The notes under the pieces are model-generated. The model was not told the origin of the DNA and ran no database searches. It saw nothing but the letters and a program-made list of their open reading frames with translations. A stretch of 12,219 bases of DNA from Sphingopyxis sp. Lineage in GTDB: Bacteria > Pseudomonadota > Alphaproteobacteria > Sphingomonadales > Sphingomonadaceae. The position numbers and the translations under genes are program-made. Below are positions 1 through 8,392 of the stretch, piece after piece (positions within the stretch are counted from its first letter, which is position 1; each line of letters begins with the position of its first letter). Where the stretch lies: positions 1-12,219 of the forward strand of contig JAAUPH010000043.1 in assembly GCA_012035435.1 (NCBI GenBank). The letters are read 5' to 3'.

Positions 1-333
1 ACCGCGCTCGACTGGACCCCGCCGGCCCCGCTCGGCACGCCCGCGCAAATTGGGGCGGGCAAGGCGGTCTATGCGCGCTATTGCACGGTCTGCCACGGCG
101 ACAGCGCGGTGGGGAATGGCTTCACCCCTGACCTGCGCATCTCGGCCACGCTGGCCAGCGCCGACAGCTGGAAAACCGTCGTGCTCGACGGCGCGCTCAA
201 GGATCGCGGCATGGTCGGCTTTGCCAATGTCCTGGCACCTACCGACGCCGAAGCGCTGCGCGCCTATGTCATCGAACGGTCGCGCTGGACCAAGGCGAAT
301 CTGGCGGCAGAAACGGCGCCCGTGGGACGGTAA
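1..333 (+). CDS. C-terminal cytochrome c domain of a quinohemoprotein (PQQ) alcohol dehydrogenase, 5' truncated
   Basis: The frame is open from the first base and ends at TAA 331-333, giving the last 110 residues of a longer protein. A c-type haem site CTVCH is encoded at 82-96. Downstream come PDLRIS, a VLDGALKDRGM stretch and a candidate axial methionine at 211-213 in GMVGFANVL, then an EALRAYVIER helix. This order is typical of the cytochrome c tail of type II quinohemoprotein alcohol dehydrogenases, periplasmic enzymes that pass electrons from a PQQ beta-propeller to the respiratory chain. The propeller would lie left of the window and cannot be seen. A separate small cytochrome c is the alternative, but the proline-rich linker at the start (WTPPAPLGTP) suits a domain junction. 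Confidence 0.82.
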   Translation, partial: TALDWTPPAPLGTPAQIGAGKAVYARYCTVCHGDSAVGNGFTPDLRISATLASADSWKTVVLDGALKDRGMVGFANVLAPTDAEALRAYVIERSRWTKANLAAETAPVGR

Positions 334-358
334 CTCACCCGCCGCTGCCACTTTTTTA

Positions 359-381
359 GGCAGGCCGCGCGGCCGCCTGCC
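359..381. repeat. GC-rich inverted repeat after the dehydrogenase
   Basis: GGCAGGC at 359-365 is complementary to GCCTGCC at 375-381, and the perfect palindrome GGCCGCGCGGCC lies inside at 363-374. It sits 26 bases after the dehydrogenase stop. A T6 run lies before the hairpin (352-357) rather than after it, so it is not a classical intrinsic terminator in either direction. It may still help end transcription or protect the 3' end. Confidence 0.4.
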
Positions 382-402
382 CAAAGCAAAGGCATGCCAT
401 AA

Positions 403-912
<510 letters not shown>

Positions 913-915
913 TAT

Positions 916-933
916 CAAGCAACCCCAAGCAAC
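916..933 (+). repeat. Short tandem repeat between glnB and glnA
   Basis: CAAGCAAC occurs at 916-923 and again at 926-933, a spacing of ten bases or about one helical turn. It lies just after the glnB stop and before AAAGGA (955-960), the likely glnA ribosome site. The period suits a protein-binding pair, but with only two copies it may be chance. Confidence 0.3.
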
Positions 934-970
934 TATAGCAATCCGTTACGCAGCAAAGGACGATAGCATC

Positions 971-2382
971 ATGGCAACCAGCCCCAAAGACATCATCAAG
1001 CGCATCAAGGACAATGAAATTGAGTGGGTCGATCTGCGCTTCACCGACCCCAAGGGCAAATGGCAGCATCTGACGATGTGCGCCGGCGTGATCGACGAAG
1101 ACGCACTGGAAGATGGCCTGATGTTCGACGGTTCGTCGATCGCCGGATGGAAGGCGATTAACGAAAGCGACATGATCCTGAAGCCTGACCTCGATGCCGT
1201 CTATGACGACCCCTTCTCGGCCACACCGATGATCGTTATTTTCTGTGACATCCTCGAACCGGCGACCGGCGAGGGCTATACCCGCGACCCGCGCACCACG
1301 GCGAAGCGCGCCGAGGCCTATCTGGGTTCGACCAAGATCGGCGACACCGTCTATGTCGGTCCGGAGGCCGAATTTTTCATGTTCGACGACGTCCGTTTCG
1401 AAACCGGATATAACAAGTCGGGCTTTGAAATCGACGATATCGAACTGCCGACGAACACCGGTCGTGCGTATGAAAGCGGCAACCTCGCCCACCGTCCACG
1501 CGCCAAGGGCGGCTATTTCCCCGTCGCCCCCGTCGACAGCGCCGTCGACATCCGCGCCGAGATGGTCTCGACCATGCTCGAAATGGGCCTGCCCTGTGAC
1601 AAGCATCACCATGAAGTCGCTGCGGCGCAGCACGAGCTGGGCCTGACCTTTGGCACGTTGACGCAAACCGCTGACCGCATGCAGATCTATAAGTATGTCG
1701 TGCATCAGGTCGCGCATGCCTATGGCAAAACCGCGACCTTCATGCCCAAGCCGATCAAGGACGACAACGGGTCGGCATGCATACCCATATCTCGATTTGG
1801 GAAAAGGGTCAGCCGCTGTTTGCGGGCAATGGCTATGCGGGCCTGTCCGACATGTGCCTCTATTTCATCGGCGGCGTGATCAAGCATGCCAAGGCGCTCA
1901 ATGCCTTCACCAACCCAACGACCAACAGCTATAAGCGGCTGGTCCCGGGTTTCGAAGCGCCGGTGCTGCTGGCCTATTCGTCGCGCAACCGTTCGGCGAG
2001 CTGCCGCATCCCTTATGGTGCGGGCGCAAAGGCGAAGCGCGTCGAGTTCCGTTTCCCCGATGCGATGGCCAACCCTTATCTGTGCTATGCGGCGCTGCTG
2101 ATGGCGGGCCTCGACGGCATTCAGAACAAAATCCATCCTGGCGACGCGATGGACAAGAATCTGTACGATCTGCCGCCCGAAGAGCTGAAGGAAGTGCCCA
2201 CCGTGTGCGGTTCGCTTCGCGAAGCTCTCAACAGCCTGTCGGACGATCACGACTTTCTGCTCAAGGGCGACGTGTTCACCAAGGACCAGATCGAGGCCTA
2301 TATCGAACTCAAGTGGGAAGAGGTTTTCGCTTGGGAAATGGCGCCAAGCCCGGTCGAATTCGACATGTATTACAGCATGTAA
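971..2382 (+). CDS. glnA: Glutamine synthetase type I (GlnA), frameshifted as sequenced
   Basis: GlnA makes glutamine from glutamate, ammonia and ATP as a cytoplasmic dodecamer. Restoring one base gives 470 residues, the normal GSI length. Visible motifs are [10 protein letters not shown] (51-60), the metal-binding GPEAEFF (130-136), [15 protein letters not shown] (209-223), NGSGMHTH (266-273), [17 protein letters not shown] and the adenylylation loop NLYDLP with Tyr399. The start at ATG 971 has AAAGGA ten bases upstream. As read, the first part (971-1776) is in one frame and the rest (1777-2382) in another. The expected TCG-GGC-ATG reads TCGGCATG at 1772-1779, so one G is missing. Without correction the product is 302 residues with a scrambled tail and a stop at 1877-1879, splitting the active site. 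Identity is certain; whether the lesion is real is not. Confidence 0.95.
1772..1779 (+). other. Frame disruption point in glnA (one G missing)
   Basis: The upstream frame encodes DDNGS and the downstream frame MHTHISIW. The family sequence here is NGSGMHTH, which needs GGGC where GGC is read at 1774-1776. A single missing base in a short G run explains everything. Confidence 0.88.
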
Positions 2383-2406
2383 GCCAACCGGCTCTGCAAA
2401 ATGGAA

Positions 2407-2436
2407 AAGCCCGGGAGCGATCCCGGGCTTTTTTTT
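2407..2436 (+). terminator. Intrinsic terminator of glnBA
   Basis: AAGCCCGGGA (2407-2416) pairs perfectly over ten bases with TCCCGGGCTT (2421-2430) around a GCGA tetraloop of the stable GNRA class. A T8 run (2429-2436) follows. It lies 24 bases after the glnA stop. The A run before the stem (2404-2408) could give it some activity for the convergent receptor gene as well. Confidence 0.93.
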
Positions 2437-2455
2437 GCGAGGCAGCGGCCGGAGC

Positions 2456-2548
2456 CTGGGCCCAGTCAACAAGAAACGCCAGAGCAAAAAACCGGGCCTA
2501 TTGCTCAGTGGCGTTGCCGCCCCCGCCGCGCCTAAGCGGCAGGGGCGG
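2456..2548. repeat. Cluster of inverted repeats between convergent glnA and the receptor gene
   Basis: Three structures lie in the 120 bases between the glnA terminator and the receptor stop. There is a perfect palindrome CTGGGCCCAG (2456-2465). A nested inverted repeat has outer arms AACGCC (2475-2480)/GGCGTT (2510-2515) and inner arms GAGCAA (2482-2487)/TTGCTC (2501-2506). A GC-rich stem pairs CCGCCCC (2517-2523) with GGGGCGG (2542-2548) and GCCGC (2525-2529) with GCGGC (2536-2540), with one mismatch. The last begins 9 bases past the receptor stop on the minus strand and may end that transcript, but no T run follows it. Confidence 0.5.
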
Positions 2549-2556
2549 AGCAGAGA

Positions 2557-5552
2557 TCAATCAAACAAATCTTCCAGCGTCATCTTGGCACCAACGTAGA
2601 AGTACCGGCCGATACCCGAGATTGGATAGTTGAAGTCCGCAAAATCGGGCTTTTGGTCGGTGAGATTGTTCACGCCGGCATAGATGTTAAACTTGTCGTT
2701 TATGTCATAGCTGACGCGGATGTTATGATCCCACAGTTCCTTGACCTTGAAGAATTTGGGATCCGCCAGATCGGGGTTGGCGACCAGTTGTGCCGGTTCA
2801 AACCGGCGCGTACTGCTCTGATACACCAGCGTGTAGTTGAGGTTGAACCCATCGAGCTTCCAGTTGACCGACGCATTGCCGCGCCATTTCGGGTTAAACT
2901 GCTGAAGCCGATCATCTTCGATATCCGCGCCAATCGACGGCGTGAAATTATAGCTGTCAAGGTAGCTGCCGACGAGGGCAAGATCGATGCGGCCGCTATT
3001 GTCCGTTTCGATTGCATAGCGCGCACCAAAATCGACGCCGGAGGTTTGGAGAACGGCTACGTTCTGCGGGCCTGAGATAAAGCCGATCCGCTGGAGCGGA
3101 TCATTGCTATCGCCTAGCACGAAACCGCGGCTGTTCCCCGGCGCATTCGAACGGAAGATATTCGGGCAGAAGGCATTGTCGAGCGTCGGCTGGTCAACGC
3201 ACAGCTCGGCAATTTCCGTCGCCGTTGCGGTGTTGACCGCATCCTTGATCCGGATGTTGTAATAGTCGACGGTGAGCGACAAGCCCGGCACGAAGCTCGG
3301 CTGGATCACCACGCCTGCGGTCCAGGCCTTTGACGTTTCCTCGGTCAAATTCACATTCCCGCCGGTCAGACCGCGCCGCGAGGCTGTATTGACCGCATCG
3401 GTCGATGGGCTGAATGCCGCGATCTGTGCAGGCGTCAGACCAAGCCCGGTGAGCAGCGCCGTACAGTTGGCCCGGCGGAAGGACGTGCCGTCGTTGATGC
3501 GCGATACATCGCAGGGGTCGGTCACAAACGCAAAGGCGCCGCCCAGCGGGTCGAACAATTCGGCGATGTTCGGCGCACGCACCGACTTAGAGTAGGAACC
3601 ACGGAAACGCACATCACGAATCGGCGACCACACGCCGCTAAGGTTCCAGGTCGTGGTCTTTCCGACGGTAGAATAATCCGACAAGCGGACCGCCGCGGAT
3701 ACCGAAAGCAGTTCAAAGAAGGGACGCTCCGACAGGATGGGCGCATTCAATTCGGCGAACACTTCCTTGACGTCATATTTGCCGCCGCTGATCGGTTGCG
3801 ACGAAAAGTCGCGTAGCGAGCCGTCGATGATCAACTGATCCGGCGTATTGCGTGCCGTTTCACGGCGATATTCGGCGCCAAGCGCAAAACCAAGCGATCC
3901 GCCGGGCAGTTCAAACAGCGAATCAAAGTCGCCAGCAATGGAGCCGCTGACAACCTGCTGCGTGATCTTGAACCGGTTGGTGTTGTCGGCCAGCACAAAG
4001 TCCAGCGCTTCCTGGCTGGCAACGCCTTCGCCAAAGAAATCGAGCGGGCGGCACGGGCTGTTTGCGCCCGGCGTGAAGGTCGATGCCGCCTCGCCAAAGT
4101 TCGAAGGGTTGATGGGGTCGTTCGGGAACAAGGTTGAACGGCACACAATCCGCCCCGTCGCCGGATCGCGCACCGCATCGAGCGCAGCAAAATACCGGTC
4201 GCCGATCAGATTGGATGTCTGGGTGTTGCTGGCCGACGTACGGCCATAGACATAGGACAAGTCGTAGCGTGCGTTTTCGCTGATGTCGCCATCTGCACCG
4301 ATCACACCCCGCCAGGTTTCGCGGGCGTTCGTTTCCCCGCGAATGCCAAGATCAAAGTTATCACGCGTCAGCAACGCGCCATCGGGCGCAGCGCCGGGCC
4401 CAAAGCGATCGATCAGAAACGCATTGTCCGATTCAATGAACGTAAAGAAGTCAAAGCTGGGCTGGCCGACCGAAAAAGCGGTCGTGCGAGCGAATTTGCC
4501 TTCCGCATAAAGCCGGAACGCAGGCGAAAATTCGAAGCTCGTCAACGCATTGACAACGTGCCGGCGGGTCGCAGGTGCGATGTCGCCAAAATAGCCTGCG
4601 GTAGGCGTGTTCGAGCCGCCGATGGCGCGGCCACCAGCGCTGCGCAGGACATGCCGCGATCATAGGGCCGACCACTGCCGGTGAAATCGGGAATGCCATC
4701 CAAATCCAAGTCGATCGCGCCATCGCGCGAGCTGTCCGCCCAGGTCAGGTTGTTATAGAGGATGCGGTCGAATACCGCCGGGTTGTCGGGGAAATCCGTG
4801 ACGTCCCGGAACAGGCCGAAATTGCGGGCCGGATCGCCCGAAAAGCTGCGGTCAAAGCTGCTCAGTCGAGCGCTGTTGTTATATTCGTAGGACAGCGCAA
4901 TATTGCCGCGGTCGTCGGCAAAATTCGTGCCCGCAGTGATTGAGGCAAACTGGTTGCCGGCATCGCCCTGTTCGGAAACGCCAATCTGGCCCCGCGCACG
5001 CAGTCCCTGAAAATCACGCCGGAGCACGAAATTGACCACACCTGACACGGCGTCGGCACCGTAAACCGCAGACACGCCGCCGGTCAGCACATCGACATTG
5101 GCGATGAGGTCCTGAGGGATAGCATTAATGTCCACCGCTGACGAATTGGTGGTGCCCGCGACGTGACGTTTGCCGTTGACAAGAACCAGCGTCCGCTTGG
5201 TCGCAAGATTGCGCAGGTCGAGCAGGTTGACGCCCGTTTCCCCGAACAATGCGTCGCGCCCGCCGGAAAGCGATGTACCGATCGACGCCGACAACGCCGG
5301 ATTGCGCAGCAGAATGTCGCTGATGTTGGTCTGTCCGCTCTGCTCGATCGTTTCAGCGGTGATTGCGACCACCGGGTTGGCATTTTCAATCTCGGGCCGC
5401 GCGATGCGCGAACCGGTGATCACGATCTCATCTCCTTCTGCGGTCGCTTCCTCGGCGGGCGCGACCTGGGCAAAAGCGGCCGTGCTGAAGAACGCCACAG
5501 CCATTACAGAGGCGCTCGCAGCCAGCGACAGGCGGTTGTTAATACGAAGCAT
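2557..5552 (-). CDS. TonB-dependent outer-membrane receptor, frameshifted as sequenced
   Basis: An outer-membrane beta-barrel for TonB-energised uptake of an unidentified ligand. The start is ATG at 5552-5550, with AAGGA on the minus strand at 5565-5561. The signal peptide is about residues 1-28, with predicted cleavage after AFA. A TonB box follows, EIVITGSRI (42-50), then a plug domain including VLVNGKRHV, DINAIPQDLI and YGADAVSGVVNFVLRRDF. The barrel follows and ends with FNIYAGVNNLTDQ, a YFYVGAKMTL strand and EDLFD. Plug and barrel are in different frames: the first frame runs into a stop at 4542, while the barrel frame is open from about 4659. One missing base near 4605-4632 restores about 998 residues, normal for large sphingomonad receptors. 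The long upstream extension in the same frame lacks a signal peptide and was not used. Confidence 0.92.
4605..4632 (-). other. Frame disruption zone in the TonB receptor
   Basis: Reading on the minus strand, one frame gives RGMSCAALVAA and the next gives GGSNTPTAGYFGD, both plausible for this receptor class. The switch lies in a GC-rich stretch and requires one added base. The exact base cannot be fixed from one sequence. Confidence 0.75.
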
Positions 5553-5827
5553 GGTGTTAATCCTTGGCCTTTGATGAGATATGCAGCGTTTCAAAGACGC
5601 CAAAATCAAGGCAGTCCACTGCATTTCGCTCAATCGATGGCGGTTTTCTGGGTTTGTGACGGAATTGCAACAGTTGCTGGCTGCTGGATACACATATTGC
5701 TGCTCAGCTTCTAGTCTCCATTACCATTGGTACGGCGGAGCGGTCGATCCGCGTCTTCGCCCAACCTCTACCATGTAAAGCTCTGGGTCCGCTTGACACG
5801 CGCACGGTCCGGCGCAACGGAAGCGAA
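5553..5827. promoter_or_regulatory. Divergent intergenic region between the TonB receptor and the NDUFA9-like gene
   Basis: These 275 bases hold no convincing gene and must carry promoters for both directions, though I cannot place -35/-10 boxes with confidence. Three short palindromes could be operators: GCAAC-A-GTTGC (5667-5677), TACC-ATT-GGTA (5722-5732) and GCGG-TCGAT-CCGC (5740-5752). Sphingomonad receptor genes are often controlled by local repressors, but no regulator gene is present in the window. Confidence 0.35.
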
Positions 5828-6772
5828 ATGCAACATGATCTCTCCGGCCAGCTCATCACCCTCTTTGGCGGGGGTGGTTTTATCGGGCGTTACGCGGCGC
5901 AGCAACTGCTGGCCAAAGGTGCGCGACTGCGGGTGGTACAGCGCCGCCCGGAAGCGGCGGCCTTTCTGAAACCGCTTGGCAATCTGGGGCAGACGCAATT
6001 TGCCGCTGTCGATATCCGCAATGCCGCATCGGTGGCGCGCGCCATTGCGGGCAGCGATGCTGTCGTCAATCTGGTCGGCGCTTTTGCCGATATGGACGCC
6101 GTACAGCATCAGGGCGCAGCGCACATCGCTCAGGCCGCCCAAAGCGCGGGCGTAACACGGCTGGTCCATGTGTCGGCGATTGGCGCCGATGTCGATAGCC
6201 CCGCGACCTATGGCCGCAGCAAAGGGCTGGGCGAACAAGCCGTGCGCGCCGCCGTGCCCAACGCCACTATCCTGCGCCCGTCGACTGTATTCGGGCGCGA
6301 GGATCAGTTTATCAACCGCTTTGCCGCGATGATCCGGCTGGCACCTGTCGTCCCGCTGGTGGCTCCGGCGGCGAAGTTTCAGCCGGTCTATGTCGGCGAC
6401 TTCGCAAGCGCAATTGCAGCGGCGCTGGGCAGTTCCAACGCGGCAGGCCAGACCTATGAGTTGGGCGGACCGCAGACATTATCGATGGAAGACCTGTTCC
6501 GGTGGATAGCGCGCACTATTGGCCGCAACCCACTGTTCCTGCCGCTGCCCGATGCCGCGGCTTCGGCCATGGCCCGGGCCACCGGGTGGCTGCCCGGCGC
6601 GCCGCTGACCTGGGATCAATGGTTGATGCTGCAAAAGGACACGGTGGTAGCGCCGGGGGCAGCAACGCTCGCCGACCTTGATATTATCGCAACCGCGCTG
6701 GACACTGTCGCGCCCGAATGGCTCGTGACCTTCCGTCGTCATGGCAGATTTGCGATGCGAAACGACCATTAA
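5828..6772 (+). CDS. NDUFA9-like NAD(P)-binding Rossmann protein (atypical short-chain dehydrogenase family)
   Basis: This 314-residue protein begins with a dinucleotide-binding fold, LITLFGGGGFIGRY, with the GxxGxxG glycines at 14, 17 and 20. It continues with NLVGAF (81-86), HVSAIGAD (114-121) and a YGRSK motif (Tyr128, Lys132), then ILRPSTVFGRED and FQPVYVGDFA. This pattern matches the complex I NDUFA9 family, which stabilises respiratory complex I in mitochondria; the bacterial role is unclear, and quinone- or lipid-related functions have been suggested for relatives. No membrane segment is evident. The start at ATG 5828 has a weak GGAAG at 5819-5823. The gene lies divergent to the TonB receptor and 158 bases ahead of gltD. 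A general NAD-dependent epimerase/dehydratase is the alternative. Confidence 0.85.
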   Translation: MQHDLSGQLITLFGGGGFIGRYAAQQLLAKGARLRVVQRRPEAAAFLKPLGNLGQTQFAAVDIRNAASVARAIAGSDAVVNLVGAFADMDAVQHQGAAHIAQAAQSAGVTRLVHVSAIGADVDSPATYGRSKGLGEQAVRAAVPNATILRPSTVFGREDQFINRFAAMIRLAPVVPLVAPAAKFQPVYVGDFASAIAAALGSSNAAGQTYELGGPQTLSMEDLFRWIARTIGRNPLFLPLPDAAASAMARATGWLPGAPLTWDQWLMLQKDTVVAPGAATLADLDIIATALDTVAPEWLVTFRRHGRFAMRNDH

Positions 6773-6790
6773 GGCCGTATCGGCCGTTTT
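6773..6790 (+). terminator. Weak intrinsic terminator after the NDUFA9-like gene
   Basis: GGCCG (6773-6777) pairs with CGGCC (6781-6785) around a TAT loop, followed by GTTTTATT. The stem is only five pairs and begins directly after the stop codon, so termination is probably partial. Confidence 0.5.
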
Positions 6791-6794
6791 ATTG

Positions 6795-6840
6795 TTCGAT
6801 AGTTGCGCAGTTTCGATCGTCTATTCGAGCATGGTCGAAT
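6795..6840 (+). promoter_or_regulatory. TCGA-rich cluster with a perfect inverted repeat upstream of gltD
   Basis: ATTCGA (6823-6828) and TCGAAT (6835-6840) form a perfect six-base inverted repeat with a six-base gap. Two further TTCGAT copies lie upstream at 6795-6800 and 6812-6817. They sit 90-135 bases ahead of the gltD start, where an operator would be expected. No known regulator site is recognised and no clear promoter boxes were found. Confidence 0.4.
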
Positions 6841-6930
6841 TTTAGGACAGCATAGCTGACGCAACATGCCTTTTCTGCGTGACAGTCGGCACTTTGCGCG
6901 GCAGCGGAGATCCCGAGAGGGAGTTTGCCG

Positions 6931-8373
6931 ATGGCCACCGAGCGTATGCTGCAATTTGTCAGGCACGAACAGTCCTACCCCGACAAGCGTGACGCTGCCA
7001 CGCGGGCACAGGATTTCCGGGAGATTGCCGACCGCTATGCCGATGCGGAGGCCGATGAACAGGCTGCGCGCTGCTCGCAATGCGGTGTCCCCTATTGCTC
7101 GGTTCATTGCCCACTGCAGAATCATATCCCCGACTGGCTGCGCCTGACCGCCGAGGGGCGGCTGCGTGAGGCCTATGAGCTATCGAACGCGACGTCGACC
7201 ATGCCCGAGATTTGCGGCCGTATCTGTCCGCAGGACCGGCTGTGTGAGGGAAACTGCGTCATCGAATTTTCCGGCCATGGCGCGGTCACCATCGGGTCGG
7301 TCGAAAAATATATCACCGACACCGCGTGGGAAGAGGGCTGGGTCGAACCGCTGGTGCCGGGCCGCCCGAGCGGTCAGTCGGTTGGCGTCATCGGCGCTGG
7401 CCCTGCCGGTCTGACCGCCGCGGAATATCTGCGCGTCGCAGGGCATGAGGTGCATGTTTATGACCGCCACGACCGCGCTGGCGGGCTGCTTACTTATGGG
7501 ATTCCCGGTTTCAAGCTGGAAAAAGAGATCGTCATGCGCCGGGTTGAGCGGCTGGCGGCGGGCGGCATCCATTTCCATGCCGGATTTGAGGTTGGCCGCG
7601 ACGCGACATTGTCAGACCTGCGCCAGCGCCACGATGCTGTCTTGATCGCCACTGGCGTGTACAAGGCGCGCGTGATTGCCGCCCCCGGCGTGGCGCTGTC
7701 CGGCGTGGTCGAGGCGCTCGACTACCTCATTGCATCGAACCGCAAGGGCTTTGGTGATGCCGTGCCCGATTATGACAGCGGCGCACTGAACGCAGAGGGC
7801 AAGCATGTCGTTGTCATCGGCGGCGGCGATACCGCGATGGACTGCGTCCGCACCGCCGTGCGCCAAGGCGCTGCGTCGGTCAAATGCCTGTACCGCCGCG
7901 ATCGGGTCAATATGCCGGGATCGCAGCGCGAAGTGGCCAATGCCGAGGAAGAAGGCGTCGAATTCGTCTGGCTGTCCGCCCCTGCCGCGATGCTGGGCGA
8001 CGACAAGGTGACGGGCGTGCTGGCCAATGGCATTCGCCTAGGTGCCCCCGACGTCAGCGGCCGCCGCGCGCCCGAAGTCGACCCGGAGTGCAGCTTCAGC
8101 ATGGATGCCGATCTGGTCATCAAGGCGCTGGGCTTCGACGCGGAGGATTTGCCACAGCTGTTCGGTGACCCCGCGCTTGGCGTCACCCGCTGGGGCACGC
8201 TGCGCGTCGATCACAAAAGCATGATGACCAGCCTTGACGGTGTCTTTGCCGCAGGAGACATTGTCCGCGGGGCCAGTCTGGTCGTCTGGGGCATCCGCGA
8301 TGGTCGCGATGTCAGCGAGATGATGCAGCGTTGGTTGAAGGCGCGCGCCGCAAACGCCCGCGCCGCTGCCTGA
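6931..8373 (+). CDS. gltD: Glutamate synthase (NADPH) small/beta subunit GltD
   Basis: GltD passes electrons from NADPH through FAD and iron-sulphur clusters to GltB, which makes two glutamates from glutamine and 2-oxoglutarate. The 480-residue length is normal. The N-terminal cysteine sets are Cys48/51/56/60 (ARCSQCGVPYCSVHC) and Cys95/99/105/109 (CGRICPQDRLCEGNC). The FAD site VGVIGAGPAG spans 151-160, the NADPH site VVVIGGGDTAMD 293-304, and the C-terminal FAD motif GVFAAGDIVRGASLVVWGIRDG 437-458. ATG 6931 is preferred over TTG 6925 because GAGAGGGAG (6915-6923) is well placed and family proteins begin near here. It appears to lead an operon: the next gene begins 19 bases after its stop. 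Related dehydrogenase subunits share this architecture, but gltB two genes later settles the call. Confidence 0.96.
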   Translation: MATERMLQFVRHEQSYPDKRDAATRAQDFREIADRYADAEADEQAARCSQCGVPYCSVHCPLQNHIPDWLRLTAEGRLREAYELSNATSTMPEICGRICPQDRLCEGNCVIEFSGHGAVTIGSVEKYITDTAWEEGWVEPLVPGRPSGQSVGVIGAGPAGLTAAEYLRVAGHEVHVYDRHDRAGGLLTYGIPGFKLEKEIVMRRVERLAAGGIHFHAGFEVGRDATLSDLRQRHDAVLIATGVYKARVIAAPGVALSGVVEALDYLIASNRKGFGDAVPDYDSGALNAEGKHVVVIGGGDTAMDCVRTAVRQGAASVKCLYRRDRVNMPGSQREVANAEEEGVEFVWLSAPAAMLGDDKVTGVLANGIRLGAPDVSGRRAPEVDPECSFSMDADLVIKALGFDAEDLPQLFGDPALGVTRWGTLRVDHKSMMTSLDGVFAAGDIVRGASLVVWGIRDGRDVSEMMQRWLKARAANARAAA

Positions 8374-8392
8374 ACCGGGCCGGGAGGACAAC

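Noticed and set aside
1772..1779. Programmed ribosomal frameshifting in glnA (and likewise in the receptor and gltB)
   Set aside because: No slippery heptamer or downstream stimulatory structure is evident, and these families are not known to use it; a simple indel fits better.
1877..2382. The second part of glnA as a separate gene starting at ATG 1777
   Set aside because: It lacks a ribosome site and continues the GSI fold from the exact residue after the break.
5793..5821. TTGACA as a -35 box for the NDUFA9-like gene
   Set aside because: At 17 bases spacing the -10 would be AACGGA, a poor match, and lies almost on the start codon.
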